A DNA stretch of 64,000 bases from Deltaproteobacteria bacterium CG11_big_fil_rev_8_21_14_0_20_47_16 (GTDB taxonomy: Bacteria > UBA10199 > GCA-002796325 > 1-14-0-20-47-16): contig PCXA01000013.1 in the NCBI GenBank assembly GCA_002796325.1, forward strand, positions 55,343 to 119,342, given 5' to 3'. Shown piece by piece: positions 26,846 through 35,926 of this stretch. Under the pieces are notes generated by a model. That model was given only the letters and a program-made list of their open reading frames with translations. It did not search any database and had not been told where the DNA came from. The position numbers and the translations under genes are program-made. Numbering within the stretch: the first letter of the stretch is position 1; the number at the start of each line of letters is the position of its first letter.

Positions 26846-27583
26846 CTACCGTACTGCCATGGCCCATGCGCGCTGAACAGTGGAGGTGTCACCAGTTTCA
26901 ATGGCCTTCATAGCGCCAAACGCAAGCCCACCGACGACAATTACTGGTAAAGCCACCTTTTCTATCGTTGCACCGATTGCCTTAAATCCCGCAACGACTG
27001 AAGCCTTGCGCACCACTGACTCCGCACTGACAGCATAAGAGGGATTAAATTGCGGCAAAGATACCCGCCTTTGAATTGGTGGCATATTTTCTGGATCAGC
27101 CACTTGAGCCGCATGTTCAGGCTCAACCAACTCAGTACATTGACTTAAATACTTTTGTTGGATGTTTCTCAAATTATTCATTCTTACTGACGCATTATCA
27201 AAAAATATCACCGTAAATGTAAGGGGCATGATAGCAAACCACGCACCCATAATCATATTAAAAGGTTCATCCGGATATTCATGATTAATTTGCCGCATAA
27301 TAGCTACCACAGTTGAAAACGTTAGTACCGTTAAAGCTGATCCACCCAATATTTTCGTCAAACTTGAATCTACCAACTTACGGGCTCGATGCATTTCTCG
27401 GATGAGTTCATAACAGTCACGTACCGTTTCATCATCCATCTCAGTAAGTGGCATATGTTGTGCAAGAATCTTTACTTCGATTGGAAGTCTGCCATGTAAA
27501 TCAAACATAGCGCGCCGCGCGATATCTACCGAAATGGGTGCCGATAATGGAAGTTTGGACTCGCTGATCGCCTGTGTTCTCAT
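26846..27583 (-). CDS. Hypothetical membrane protein under the shared promoter motif
   Basis: I do not recognise this 245-aa protein. It has a soluble N-terminal part with an acidic helical stretch (about 47-75, DDETVRDCYELIREMHRARK). Two membrane segments follow (about 78-96 and 110-128), then a loop with Pro, and a third Gly-rich hydrophobic segment (about 211-228). GAGGAT precedes the ATG. The gene looks more AT-rich than its SUF neighbours. It converges with DUF971 1 bp away and carries the shared promoter motif plus a microsatellite upstream. Confidence 0.72.
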   Translation of the reverse strand: MRTQAISESKLPLSAPISVDIARRAMFDLHGRLPIEVKILAQHMPLTEMDDETVRDCYELIREMHRARKLVDSSLTKILGGSALTVLTFSTVVAIMRQINHEYPDEPFNMIMGAWFAIMPLTFTVIFFDNASVRMNNLRNIQQKYLSQCTELVEPEHAAQVADPENMPPIQRRVSLPQFNPSYAVSAESVVRKASVVAGFKAIGATIEKVALPVIVVGGLAFGAMKAIETGDTSTVQRAWAMAVR

Positions 27584-27634
27584 AAGGATATCCTCATTAA
27601 ATTAATGAATCACTGCAACTATACATATGCAGCT

Positions 27635-27660
27635 TATCGACAGTCCCACAGAAAAGTTGC
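27635..27660 (-). promoter_or_regulatory. Shared promoter motif, copy 2
   Basis: Minus strand: GCAACTTTT (27660-27652), 12 bases, CGATA (27639-27635), then AGC. It lies 52 bp before the ATG of the 245-aa membrane protein. A GA microsatellite begins 31 bp upstream of the -35-like part. Confidence 0.78.
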
Positions 27661-27683
27661 GACCATGAAAACGTATTTCCCCG

Positions 27684-27732
<49 letters not shown>

Positions 27733-27873
27733 CTATATATATCAACATATTACAAACATTCAGGCCGAAAAAATGACACAAAGAATTTACACAACATTGC
27801 CCTAATCATTTTTAACCTGGCATCATTAGGCTTATCCCTTGATTGGAAGTCCTGATTTCCCTAGGATAAACAC

Positions 27874-28107
27874 ATGATTAAAGTATATGGGCGTAACCCC
27901 AATAACCCCGACGCCAAAAATGATAGCCGAATTTTACAAAGAACATTGAATCGTTTGCATGGACAAGTTTTGGTACCACGTGGACTATATCGCTTCACTT
28001 CATTTCAGGATGGAGATGTCGCTCAATATGAGGTGGTCCGCATTGCCGATGAATATGTGGTAGATTTGATGGCTTCAAAATCCCAGTTGCCTCTAAACAA
28101 CTATTAA
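27874..28107 (+). CDS. Small hypothetical protein
   Basis: A 77-aa soluble protein I do not recognise. It has no signal or membrane segment and a mixed basic/acidic composition (ILQRTLNRLHGQVLVPRGLYRF, then GDVAQYEVVRIADEYVV, suggesting beta structure). An AGGA ribosome site lies 8-11 nt upstream of the ATG. It lies in the accessory stretch between the intact and the decayed DUF971 copies. Confidence 0.5.
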   Translation: MIKVYGRNPNNPDAKNDSRILQRTLNRLHGQVLVPRGLYRFTSFQDGDVAQYEVVRIADEYVVDLMASKSQLPLNNY

Positions 28108-28206
28108 TCAGGATGAAAGACACTGTCCGTCATAGTGATAAAATTGATGCAGAATTTTTGCGATGCGCATTGAAGAAGAGACAAAGAAATAGGCCTATGA
28201 GTACAC

Positions 28207-28312
28207 CCATAAAATTGAACAAAACTCTGCCACCGATTTTTCCATTCATATTCAGTGGAACGATGGACATGCCACGGGGTTCTATTCATTTGAAATGTTA
28301 AGGAAATTGTAA
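28207..28312 (+). pseudogene. Truncated, frameshifted copy of the DUF971 gene
   Basis: The bases match the intact gene at 26566-26844 in two pieces. The start (KLEQNSATDFSIH region) is joined directly to the end (IQWNDGHATGFYSFEML RKL region), with the middle, including the Cys cluster, deleted. One base is also missing near 28219 compared with the intact copy, which breaks the frame. The copy ends in the same LRKL-stop, and the SDR gene starts on the very next base. Confidence 0.88.
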
Positions 28313-29830
28313 ATGCCAACCGAAAAAATCAATGCCGCTATCTCTGTACTGAAAGAGCTTCTCGAGAATGATGCACTCATGTCATCCCTCAGCGATGAGC
28401 AGCGCATAGACCTCATGACTGCTGCAGGACGACTTTCGCGCCCGAATCGTTTGGAACAGCGCATTCGCAGCCGATCCATCACACGCGTATTGCGTAAGAA
28501 ACGTGCCGCGCAAGACCGTACCGCACGCGCTGCAACAGGAATCCGCGAAGCGCGCACTGCACCCGTCTTTCAAGCGCCTGCGCAAATTGCGCTGCCATCC
28601 CCAGAAGCGGCACCAGAGCTTTCAAAATCGCGGCGCTGCTATGTGTGCAAAGCCGATTACACCCAACTCCACCCCTTTTATGATTCCATGTGCCAACCCT
28701 GTGGCGATTTTAATTATCAAAAGCGTTTTCAGACAGCCGATCTCACTGGGCAAGTCGCACTCATCACAGGGGCCCGTTTAAAAATTGGGTATCAAGCCAG
28801 CCTCATGATGCTGCGCGCCGGCGCACGCGTCATTGCCACCACACGGTTCCCAATCGATGCCGCGCACCGCTACGCACGCGAAGCGGATTTCGCTGAATGG
28901 GGGGATCGTTTGCAAGTGCACGGTCTGGATTTACGTCACACCCCTAGCGTTGAAATTTTTGCGCGCTACATTGAGCAAACCACAAATCGTCTGGATATTT
29001 TAATCAACAACGCCGCGCAAACGGTGCGCCGTCCAACAGGATTCTATGCACACTTGATGGAAACAGAATCGCTTCCCTTCCAAGACTTATCTGACGACGT
29101 CCAACGACTTTTAAAGCCTAGCGAAACTTGTAAAAAACAACTCAACGCCCTGTGTGCACAATTGCCACAAAGCACGAGCAATGCACCCATGGTGGCTTGG
29201 CACGGACAAGGTCCGGGCATTGGCCTGCGCGCCTCGGCGCAGCTCTCGCAAATTCCATACACCTGTGACAACTCACTTGCGGTCGAAGAAGTTTTCCCGC
29301 GCGGCGCGCTTGATGCAGATTTACAACAGGTGGATTTGCGCACGGTCAATAGCTGGCGACTCAAACTTGCCGATGTGCCCGCACCTGAAATGCTTGAAGT
29401 GCAGTTGGTCAACTCGGTCGCCCCATTTGTACTCTGCAGTAAACTCACACCACTCATGCGCCGTGACAACACCGGGCAAAAGCACATGGTGAATGTGACC
29501 GCGATGGAAGGCAAATTTCATCGCTTCACCAAGACCGACCGCCACCCGCACACCAATATGGCCAAAGCCGCACTCAACATGCTCACGCATACATCTGCCA
29601 AGGACTTGGCCCAATCGGGAATTTACATGAATGCGGTGGATACAGGATGGGTGACTGATGAAGACCCAGCCAACATTTCACTCATGAAGCAAGCAGAGCA
29701 TGATTTTCACCCACCGCTGGATATTGTGGATGGCGCCGCACGCATCTGCGATCCATTTTTTGATGGTATCTTAACGGGCAAGCATTGGTGCGGACAATTT
29801 TTGAAGGATTATAAGCCAACGGAGTGGTAG
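28313..29830 (+). CDS. Short-chain dehydrogenase with N-terminal extension and Cys4 motif
   Basis: 505 aa. Residues about 1-95 are helical and basic. About 104-125 carry CYVC and CQPC, a probable zinc-binding site. The Rossmann part starts at about 142 ([16 protein letters not shown]) and has DILINNAAQ. The catalytic region reads VNVTAMEG and [13 protein letters not shown], where Thr stands in place of the usual Tyr of YxxxK. From memory this HPHTNMAK form recurs in one SDR family, so it may still be active, but the reaction is unknown. An insertion (about 240-345) separates the two halves of the fold. It begins directly after the DUF971 remnant. Confidence 0.82.
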   Translation: MPTEKINAAISVLKELLENDALMSSLSDEQRIDLMTAAGRLSRPNRLEQRIRSRSITRVLRKKRAAQDRTARAATGIREARTAPVFQAPAQIALPSPEAAPELSKSRRCYVCKADYTQLHPFYDSMCQPCGDFNYQKRFQTADLTGQVALITGARLKIGYQASLMMLRAGARVIATTRFPIDAAHRYAREADFAEWGDRLQVHGLDLRHTPSVEIFARYIEQTTNRLDILINNAAQTVRRPTGFYAHLMETESLPFQDLSDDVQRLLKPSETCKKQLNALCAQLPQSTSNAPMVAWHGQGPGIGLRASAQLSQIPYTCDNSLAVEEVFPRGALDADLQQVDLRTVNSWRLKLADVPAPEMLEVQLVNSVAPFVLCSKLTPLMRRDNTGQKHMVNVTAMEGKFHRFTKTDRHPHTNMAKAALNMLTHTSAKDLAQSGIYMNAVDTGWVTDEDPANISLMKQAEHDFHPPLDIVDGAARICDPFFDGILTGKHWCGQFLKDYKPTEW

Positions 29831-29831
29831 A

Positions 29832-30041
29832 TTACTTCACTGTAATGGTATGGCCTTCGAATTCCACCACTTGACCTTTGCGAATCTTGCAGCGTTTGCG
29901 CAATTCCACATTGCCATTCACTTTAACACGCCCCTCTGAAATCACGGCCATCGCATCACCGCCGCTCTCACAACATTGCATGAGCTTCAGTAAGTTTTTC
30001 AGTTCTACAAATTCATTTTCGCCAAGCTCAAACTCTTCCAT
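29832..30041 (-). CDS. S4-domain RNA-binding protein (YbcJ-like)
   Basis: A 69-aa protein that consists of one S4 domain: EFVELKNLLKLMQCCESGGDA, then VKVNGNVELRKRCKIRKGQVVEF. Stand-alone S4 proteins of this kind bind structured RNA, often the ribosome. GAGG lies 5 nt before the ATG at 30041; two more in-frame codons upstream lack support. Converges with the SDR gene 1 bp away. Confidence 0.82.
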   Translation of the reverse strand: MEEFELGENEFVELKNLLKLMQCCESGGDAMAVISEGRVKVNGNVELRKRCKIRKGQVVEFEGHTITVK

Positions 30042-30108
30042 GCACACCTCACTTGCCTTGCATATTGCGCTTTGCCTCTATATAGGTCAATTTCAAAAGG
30101 GGGGATTC

Positions 30109-31146
30109 ATGCATAAACACGTCGCTATTCTCATCGCCATCTTAATAACCACCACAATTTCACCCGTCACCCACGCCTGTTCGCGCGTGTTGTGGGATAC
30201 CAAGAAGGCCAATGTGGTGGGTCGTACCATGGACTGGATGGAAGACACCGGCACCAACATTTGGGTCTTTCCGCGCGGCATTGAACGCAACGGTTTGGTC
30301 GACAAAAATCCCCTCACCTGGACAAGCCGTTATGGCAGTGTTGTTTCCACCATTTATGACATCGCAACTGTTGATGGCATGAATGAAAAAGGGCTCGTGG
30401 TAAACGCCCTCTTCCTCGCCAAAGCCGACTACGGCAAACGCGATGACAGCCTTCCTGGCATGTCGGTCAGTTTGTGGACGCAGTATTATTTAGATGAATT
30501 TGCAACCGTTGATGAAGCCCTGCGTTCCACCAAGGCCAACCCCTACCAACTCGTTTCCGGGCCACTTGGTGATTCGGGATATGACGCCACAGCACACTTG
30601 GCGATCTCGGATAAAAGTGGTGACTCTGCCATTCTGGAATTCATTGATGGCAAACTACAGATTTATCATGCCCGCAAATATCGGGTCATGACGAATGACC
30701 CGACCTTTGACAAACAACTGGCCAACATGAAGCAGTACAAGGGTTTTGGCGGCAGCAAAGAGCTTCCGGGGTCCACTGAAGCCGCGGATCGCTTTGTGCG
30801 GGCAGCGTATTATGAATCCATGCTCCCGGTGCCAAAGACCCAACGCGAGGCCGTGGGCGGCGTGTGGAGCGTGATGCGTAACGTCTCGCAACCCCTGGGC
30901 ACATCGGATGCCGAGCACCCCAACCACAGCGCCACATTATGGACAACGGTGTCTGACATGACGGATGGCGTCTATTATTTCGGTATGTCGATGAGCCCAA
31001 CGATTTTTTGGGTGGATTTAAACAAAATTGATTTCAAGAAAGGCGCACCGATTTTAAAATTAGATGTGGTGAATAACCCCGACCGCCTGGGTGATGTTAC
31101 TGCAGAATTTGTCCCCAGTAAGTCGTTTGAATTTATGAAACCTTAA
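30109..31146 (+). CDS. Choloylglycine hydrolase / penicillin acylase family Ntn-hydrolase, exported
   Basis: A 345-aa protein with a signal peptide (about 1-23, ending SPVTHA) directly followed by CSRVLW, so cleavage would free the catalytic N-terminal Cys. The motifs VVGRTMDW, LVVNALFLA and YDATAHLAISDKSGDSAILEF fit the linear amide C-N hydrolase family, which covers conjugated bile-acid hydrolases, penicillin V acylases and N-acyl-homoserine-lactone acylases. The substrate cannot be told. AAGGGGGGA precedes the ATG. Its last 4 bp overlap the convergent hypothetical gene. Confidence 0.88.
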   Translation: MHKHVAILIAILITTTISPVTHACSRVLWDTKKANVVGRTMDWMEDTGTNIWVFPRGIERNGLVDKNPLTWTSRYGSVVSTIYDIATVDGMNEKGLVVNALFLAKADYGKRDDSLPGMSVSLWTQYYLDEFATVDEALRSTKANPYQLVSGPLGDSGYDATAHLAISDKSGDSAILEFIDGKLQIYHARKYRVMTNDPTFDKQLANMKQYKGFGGSKELPGSTEAADRFVRAAYYESMLPVPKTQREAVGGVWSVMRNVSQPLGTSDAEHPNHSATLWTTVSDMTDGVYYFGMSMSPTIFWVDLNKIDFKKGAPILKLDVVNNPDRLGDVTAEFVPSKSFEFMKP

Positions 31147-31679
31147 TAAACCTTTGGACTTTGCCCATTTATTGTCGAAAAAGGGCCCATTGCTGACGTT
31201 GACGTACAGGTTTCGCTGGTTGGCAATGCACTCATCCGCCATGCAACAATGCCGATGCATATGGCGATACCTATCCTTGTGATACTCTGAATTGAAAACT
31301 CAGCATCAGGGTCATGTTCAAGTGCGGCAGGTGCTCTCACAGTTGAGGGATTTGGAACTGTCGCTCCGCGGCAAAGGGTATTGTAAAGAGACCAAAGCGC
31401 TTCTTCATCAATCTTGTGTTGGGCACCAAATCTTACAGCCGACCCCATAAAACGTCGGCTTATTACTTTGACGGTTTGTGATGATGATACAGATGTGAGT
31501 AAAAGCATCATCGCAGCCGCTGCACCCCTCACGACATCACCCATCTGCCCCCGTCTATTTTTCAAAATTAAATCTCGGAGCGTTACACACGTATCGGTAT
31601 TCAGATCTGTGTCAGCAAAGGTATACGGCAATACAGCATAATAAGGTGTTTCGTCCTGTTTCTTAGTAATTTCAGCCAT
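31143..31679 (-). CDS. Hypothetical membrane protein under the shared promoter motif, possibly leaderless
   Basis: I do not recognise this 178-aa protein. Two hydrophobic segments are visible (about 48-64, rich in Ala/Met/Leu, and 132-147, IGIAICIGIVAW), separated by a loop with Pro. The CGATA -10-like part of the shared motif ends only 8 bp before the ATG, so the transcript would start at or next to the ATG, and no ribosome site is visible. The gene lies between choloylglycine hydrolase and phoU. Confidence 0.65.
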   Translation of the reverse strand: MAEITKKQDETPYYAVLPYTFADTDLNTDTCVTLRDLILKNRRGQMGDVVRGAAAAMMLLLTSVSSSQTVKVISRRFMGSAVRFGAQHKIDEEALWSLYNTLCRGATVPNPSTVRAPAALEHDPDAEFSIQSITRIGIAICIGIVAWRMSALPTSETCTSTSAMGPFSTINGQSPKVY

Positions 31680-31686
31680 GGCGACA

Positions 31687-31712
31687 TATCGGCAGATTTC
31701 AGAAAAAGTTGC
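31687..31712 (-). promoter_or_regulatory. Shared promoter motif, copy 3
   Basis: Minus strand: GCAACTTTT (31712-31704), 12 bases, CGATA (31691-31687). The bases before it (GC) give GCCGATA, close to the sigma-28 -10 consensus. Confidence 0.75.
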
Positions 31713-31726
31713 TTCAATTGATATGA

Positions 31727-32395
31727 TTATGCCCGTTTGTGCCGAACATCCTTACCTGTCATCATATAAATCACCATTTCCGCAATATTGGTGGAGTGAT
31801 CGGCCAGGCGCTCATAATATTTGGCAATGGTGAGCAGGCTCGTGGCGTGATCCACCGGCATGCTTTGGGCTTGAAGCAGTTCGATGAGTTTATGAATGAT
31901 TTTCTTTTCGGCATCGTCGGCAACATCATCTTCACTACGAATCTGCTGAGCTTCGGTCACGTTATTTTTACTTAAAGCATCAAGACTGCCGTGGATCATG
32001 CGCAGCGTTTGCTGAATCAACGGATGAAGCTCTGACCACACTGCTTTACCGGGCGTCCAATTGCAAGCACGTCCCCGCTTGGCAATATTGACGGCAATAT
32101 CGCCAATGCGCTCCAGTTCTTTGGTTAACTTTAAACCCATGGTAATCAGACGCAAGTCACTCGCAGCAGGCTGCCGTAATGCCAACAGGCGCACACAGAG
32201 TGCGTCAATGTCCAACTCCATTTGATTGGCAACGGGATCCTTTTGCAAAACCTCTTCAATGGATGAAAAATTACCATGCTCCAACATGTCGCTGGTCTGG
32301 ATAATCATGCCTTCCACGGTCGAGCCCATTGCAATTAAACGTTCGCGCAAATCCTGTAACTCTTGCTCATATTGACGACTGGTATGCTGATTCAT
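31727..32395 (-). CDS. phoU: Phosphate transport system regulator PhoU
   Basis: A 222-aa protein of two PhoU repeats (three-helix bundles, about 15-105 and 118-210), with the metal-binding E/D-rich KELERIGDIAVNIAKR and YYERLADHSTNIAEMV motifs. PhoU links the Pst transporter to PhoR and keeps the Pho response off when phosphate is plentiful. It is the last gene of the operon and its start overlaps the pstB stop. Confidence 0.96.
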   Translation of the reverse strand: MNQHTSRQYEQELQDLRERLIAMGSTVEGMIIQTSDMLEHGNFSSIEEVLQKDPVANQMELDIDALCVRLLALRQPAASDLRLITMGLKLTKELERIGDIAVNIAKRGRACNWTPGKAVWSELHPLIQQTLRMIHGSLDALSKNNVTEAQQIRSEDDVADDAEKKIIHKLIELLQAQSMPVDHATSLLTIAKYYERLADHSTNIAEMVIYMMTGKDVRHKRA

Positions 32396-33147
32396 TATCC
32401 AAACCTTCCTGTAATATAATCTTCTGTCTGCTGTACTTTTGGTTTCGTAAACAACTCTGTTGTGTTTCCATACTCAATTAATTGTCCCATATACATAAAT
32501 GCCGTGTACTGTGATGTGCGGGCTGCCTGCTGCATATTGTGAGTCACCATCACAATCGTAAATCGCGATTTCAGCTCATCAATGAGTTCTTCCACACGGG
32601 CTGTAGCAATGGGATCTAGTGCGGAACAGGGTTCATCCAACAAAAGAACCTCGGGCTGAACTGCCAATGCCCGCGCAATGCACAGGCGCTGCTGCTGCCC
32701 ACCTGACAATGACATTGGCGATTTATGCAACCGATCTTTCACTTCATTCCATAGTGCTGCCTGCGTGATACTTTTGACCACGCGCTCTTCCATCTCACGA
32801 CGATTCTGTTTGCCATTTAATCGCAATCCTGCAGCCACGTTGTCATAAATGGACATAGTTGGAAATGGATTGGGTCGCTGAAAAACCATTCCAACACGAC
32901 GGCGTAGCGCGGTTACGTCGGACATTTTTAAAACGTCTTCGCCATCCAAAAATATTTTCCCTGAAACTGCGCTTGTGGGAATGGTGTCGTGCATACGATT
33001 AATCGAGCGAATGAGAGTAGACTTACCACAACCCGATGGCCCAATAATGGCAGTGACTGCGTGACGTTTCACATCAATCGACACGTCACGTAACGCTTGA
33101 TGGTCTCCGAACTGAACCGATAAATTTTCAATGCGAATATGGGACAT
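32395..33147 (-). CDS. pstB: Phosphate ABC transporter ATP-binding protein PstB
   Basis: A 250-aa ABC ATPase with Walker [10 protein letters not shown] (about 36-44), PstB-specific RSINRMHD, signature [14 protein letters not shown], Walker [13 protein letters not shown] and the switch VTHNMQQA. It powers phosphate uptake through PstCA. Start and stop overlap its neighbours. Confidence 0.97.
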   Translation of the reverse strand: MSHIRIENLSVQFGDHQALRDVSIDVKRHAVTAIIGPSGCGKSTLIRSINRMHDTIPTSAVSGKIFLDGEDVLKMSDVTALRRRVGMVFQRPNPFPTMSIYDNVAAGLRLNGKQNRREMEERVVKSITQAALWNEVKDRLHKSPMSLSGGQQQRLCIARALAVQPEVLLLDEPCSALDPIATARVEELIDELKSRFTIVMVTHNMQQAARTSQYTAFMYMGQLIEYGNTTELFTKPKVQQTEDYITGRFG

Positions 33148-33977
33148 TAATGACCTCGCCTAATGAACCGTGCGGTAACATTCAAGCACAAAACCAGCAT
33201 TATCAAGAGTAGAGCGCCCGCCCAGGCTTGAGACTGCCAGTCATCATAGGGACTAATGGCATAGGCAAAAATTTGTAAGGGCAATGCAGCAGTGGGTTGA
33301 GACACATCTGTATTCCAAAATCGATTTCCAAATGCGGTAAAAAGCAGTGGCGCTGTCTCACCTGCCACACGGGAAATCGACAACAAAATACCTGTAATAA
33401 TCCCTGAGCTGCCAGCAGCCAATACAATAGACAAAATGGTCCGCCACTGGGAAATACCCAGCGCCAAAGACGCCTCGCGCAAATCACGTGGCACCATCTT
33501 GAGCATTTCTTCTGTGGTACGCGTAATGGTGGGAACCATCATGATACCCAGTGCAACACTCCCTGCCAACGCAGAAAAGTGCTTTGTAGGCACGACAATC
33601 AGGACATACACAAAAATACCAATGACTATCGATGGTGTCCCCGCCAACAAGTCTGATAAATACCGCAACCAAAACGCCAGTTGACCTCGTCCATATTCAG
33701 ACAAATAAATGCCACCACCAATACCCAATGGAATACCAATGAGCATGGCCATTCCGACAATCATACCGGTTCCCATAATGGCATTGGCCATGCCACCTCC
33801 CACTTCACCCACAGGCGCTGGCATCTGTGTCAAAAACGCCCAGTTGAGACTCTGCATACCATCTTGCACCAGACGTCCCAAAATCAAAAACAGTGGGATA
33901 AGCGCTACAAGTGCGCACCCTACGGTTGCGAGTAAGAACAATCGATTCGATAGTCGTCTACGTAGCGAAGTCTTCAC
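33147..33977 (-). CDS. pstA: Phosphate ABC transporter permease PstA
   Basis: A 276-aa inner-membrane permease with about six transmembrane segments. The coupling-loop EAA motif reads [15 protein letters not shown], and the [15 protein letters not shown] stretch is typical of PstA. It partners PstC in the membrane. Confidence 0.96.
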   Translation of the reverse strand: MKTSLRRRLSNRLFLLATVGCALVALIPLFLILGRLVQDGMQSLNWAFLTQMPAPVGEVGGGMANAIMGTGMIVGMAMLIGIPLGIGGGIYLSEYGRGQLAFWLRYLSDLLAGTPSIVIGIFVYVLIVVPTKHFSALAGSVALGIMMVPTITRTTEEMLKMVPRDLREASLALGISQWRTILSIVLAAGSSGIITGILLSISRVAGETAPLLFTAFGNRFWNTDVSQPTAALPLQIFAYAISPYDDWQSQAWAGALLLIMLVLCLNVTARFIRRGH

Positions 33978-33980
33978 AAA

Positions 33981-34880
33981 CTACCCCGTTGGATGCGCAG
34001 TCTTATGTACCAAGAACCGCGCAAACCCGTTGATGATCAGTGTCAGAACAAACAGCATTAATGCCACAGCAATTACTGCAGAAACGTACATATCTGATGA
34101 GGCTTCAGCAAATTCGTTGGCAATCATGGATGCCATTGTTTGTGCGGGTGCTAAAATAGATTTCGAAATGATGGGGCTATTGCCAATCACCATGGTCACG
34201 GCCATGGTCTCGCCTAATGCACGACCCAATCCTAAAAATAGCGCGCCGAAAATACCCGATTTGGCATAAGAGACCACCGAAATGCGAATGACTTCCCAAC
34301 GCGTTGCCCCCAAGGCATAGGCTGCCTCACGTTGTTCACGGGGCACCGCACGCAACACATCCCGACAGACTGAAGACAGAATGGGAATCACCATAATGGC
34401 TAAGATGAGCGATGCTGCCAACATTCCCACACCATACGGTGGTCCCTCAAATAGTGGAAAACCTGCCGCATGCTCAATCAACCACGGCTCCACCTGGGTT
34501 CTCAATACTGGCACCAGATAGAGGATACCCCAAAGGCCAAAGATAACGGATGGAATTGCAGCCAAGAGCTCCACCAGAAATCCAACAATGCCACCAAGCC
34601 ATCGCGGCGCCAGCTCGGACAGAAAGATGGCAATTCCCAAACCGATAGGACCCGCAATGCACAACGCCAGAAATGAAGAAACAATCGTGCCAAAAATGAG
34701 CGGCAGGATGCCATACTCTTCCAAAACAGGATTCCAATGTGATGTCGTAATAAATTTGAAGCCCATGCTTTTCAATGCAGGCCACGACTGCCACACGAGC
34801 ATAACACCCAGCGCAATTGTAATCGTAACAATCAAGAGCGCCACACCTGTTACCGCTTGTTTAAAAATCCGATCACCCAT
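33981..34880 (-). CDS. pstC: Phosphate ABC transporter permease PstC
   Basis: A 299-aa permease with six transmembrane segments. LPLIFGTIVSSFLAL, ELLAAIPSVIFGLWGI and the EAA loop REAAYALGATRWEVI are PstC hallmarks. It lies 3 bp after pstS and 3 bp before pstA. Confidence 0.96.
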   Translation of the reverse strand: MGDRIFKQAVTGVALLIVTITIALGVMLVWQSWPALKSMGFKFITTSHWNPVLEEYGILPLIFGTIVSSFLALCIAGPIGLGIAIFLSELAPRWLGGIVGFLVELLAAIPSVIFGLWGILYLVPVLRTQVEPWLIEHAAGFPLFEGPPYGVGMLAASLILAIMVIPILSSVCRDVLRAVPREQREAAYALGATRWEVIRISVVSYAKSGIFGALFLGLGRALGETMAVTMVIGNSPIISKSILAPAQTMASMIANEFAEASSDMYVSAVIAVALMLFVLTLIINGFARFLVHKTAHPTG

Positions 34881-34883
34881 AAT

Positions 34884-35891
34884 TTATTTCATTTGTGAGA
34901 TGCGCGACTGTACACGCTCTATTAATGATTTCGGCAATGGGGCATAATGCAATGGCTCTGCAAATGTCTGTCCCATTCTCATCGCCCATTTCAAAAAACC
35001 AATCAATGCTTGGCCCTTTACCTGATCTTTGGCTGGATCGTAAACCAACAAGTATGTGAAACTAGAAATCGGATACGCACCACTTCCATCGGCATCGGTA
35101 ATCGATACCCGAAAATCATCTGGGATCACGGCCCCAGCTGCAGCACGGCTCACCGCCTGCGATGAGGGCAATACAAACTCACCCTGTTTGTTGCGCAGGC
35201 TCACGACAGCCAGCTTATTTTGCTCGGCATAGGCCATTTCCACGTACCCTATAGCTCCCGGCATTTGGTGCACTAACCCAGTGACCCCTTCATTCCCCTT
35301 GGCACCCAACCCTGCAGGCCAATTCACCGCCTTGCCATGCCCCACATCCTTGGCCCACGCCTCATTCACTTTGGCCAAGTAGTCCGTAAAAACGGCTGTA
35401 GTGCCACTGCCATCAGAGCGATGCATGACCAATATATAGCGATCAGGCAATACAACACCTGTATTTAAGGCGGCAATTCGGGCGTCACTCCACTTTTTCA
35501 CTTTTCCCATGAAAATGTCAGCAAGGAGCTCTCCGGACAATTGAAGGGGCTGGGTCAGTTCTGGCAAATTATAGACAACCGCTACTGCTCCCATAACTGT
35601 AGGAATATGCACCACTCGACCCGGCGCAGATTCAATCTGCTTATTCTTCATCGGAGCATCAGTTGCTCCAAAATCAACTGTTTCAGCTAAAAATTGGCGA
35701 ATTCCACCACCGCTACCAATAGATTGATAGTTAAATTGATAGGTTGGATGAGCACGATGATAGAGATCAAACCACTTGGAATAAATGGGATATGGAAACG
35801 TAGCGCCAGCACCATTGATCAAAATGGCCGCATGTACCGATGCAACACTACTCAAAATCAACATCAGCACGATCGCATTGAATCGCTTCAT
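34884..35891 (-). CDS. pstS: Periplasmic phosphate-binding protein PstS
   Basis: 335 aa with a signal peptide (about 1-21). Ligand-site motifs are GAGATFPYPIYSKW, GSGGGIRQF, VDFGATDAPM, and RSDGSGTTAVFTDYL. It captures phosphate in the periplasm for PstCAB. Ribosome site GAGGA lies just upstream. The 35-bp gap after phoR holds no visible terminator. Confidence 0.96.
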   Translation of the reverse strand: MKRFNAIVLMLILSSVASVHAAILINGAGATFPYPIYSKWFDLYHRAHPTYQFNYQSIGSGGGIRQFLAETVDFGATDAPMKNKQIESAPGRVVHIPTVMGAVAVVYNLPELTQPLQLSGELLADIFMGKVKKWSDARIAALNTGVVLPDRYILVMHRSDGSGTTAVFTDYLAKVNEAWAKDVGHGKAVNWPAGLGAKGNEGVTGLVHQMPGAIGYVEMAYAEQNKLAVVSLRNKQGEFVLPSSQAVSRAAAGAVIPDDFRVSITDADGSGAYPISSFTYLLVYDPAKDQVKGQALIGFLKWAMRMGQTFAEPLHYAPLPKSLIERVQSRISQMK

Positions 35892-35926
35892 AGTTCCTCC
35901 TCATTCTTGCAAAGAAGAAGCAAAAA

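Noticed and set aside
28113..28301. Plus-strand frame of 62 codons overlapping the DUF971 remnant
   Set aside because: It reads the remnant in the wrong frame; the matching frame gives the DUF971 end.
29878..30108. N-terminal extension of the choloylglycine hydrolase
   Set aside because: It runs antisense through the S4 gene. The signal peptide and ribosome site place the start at 30109.
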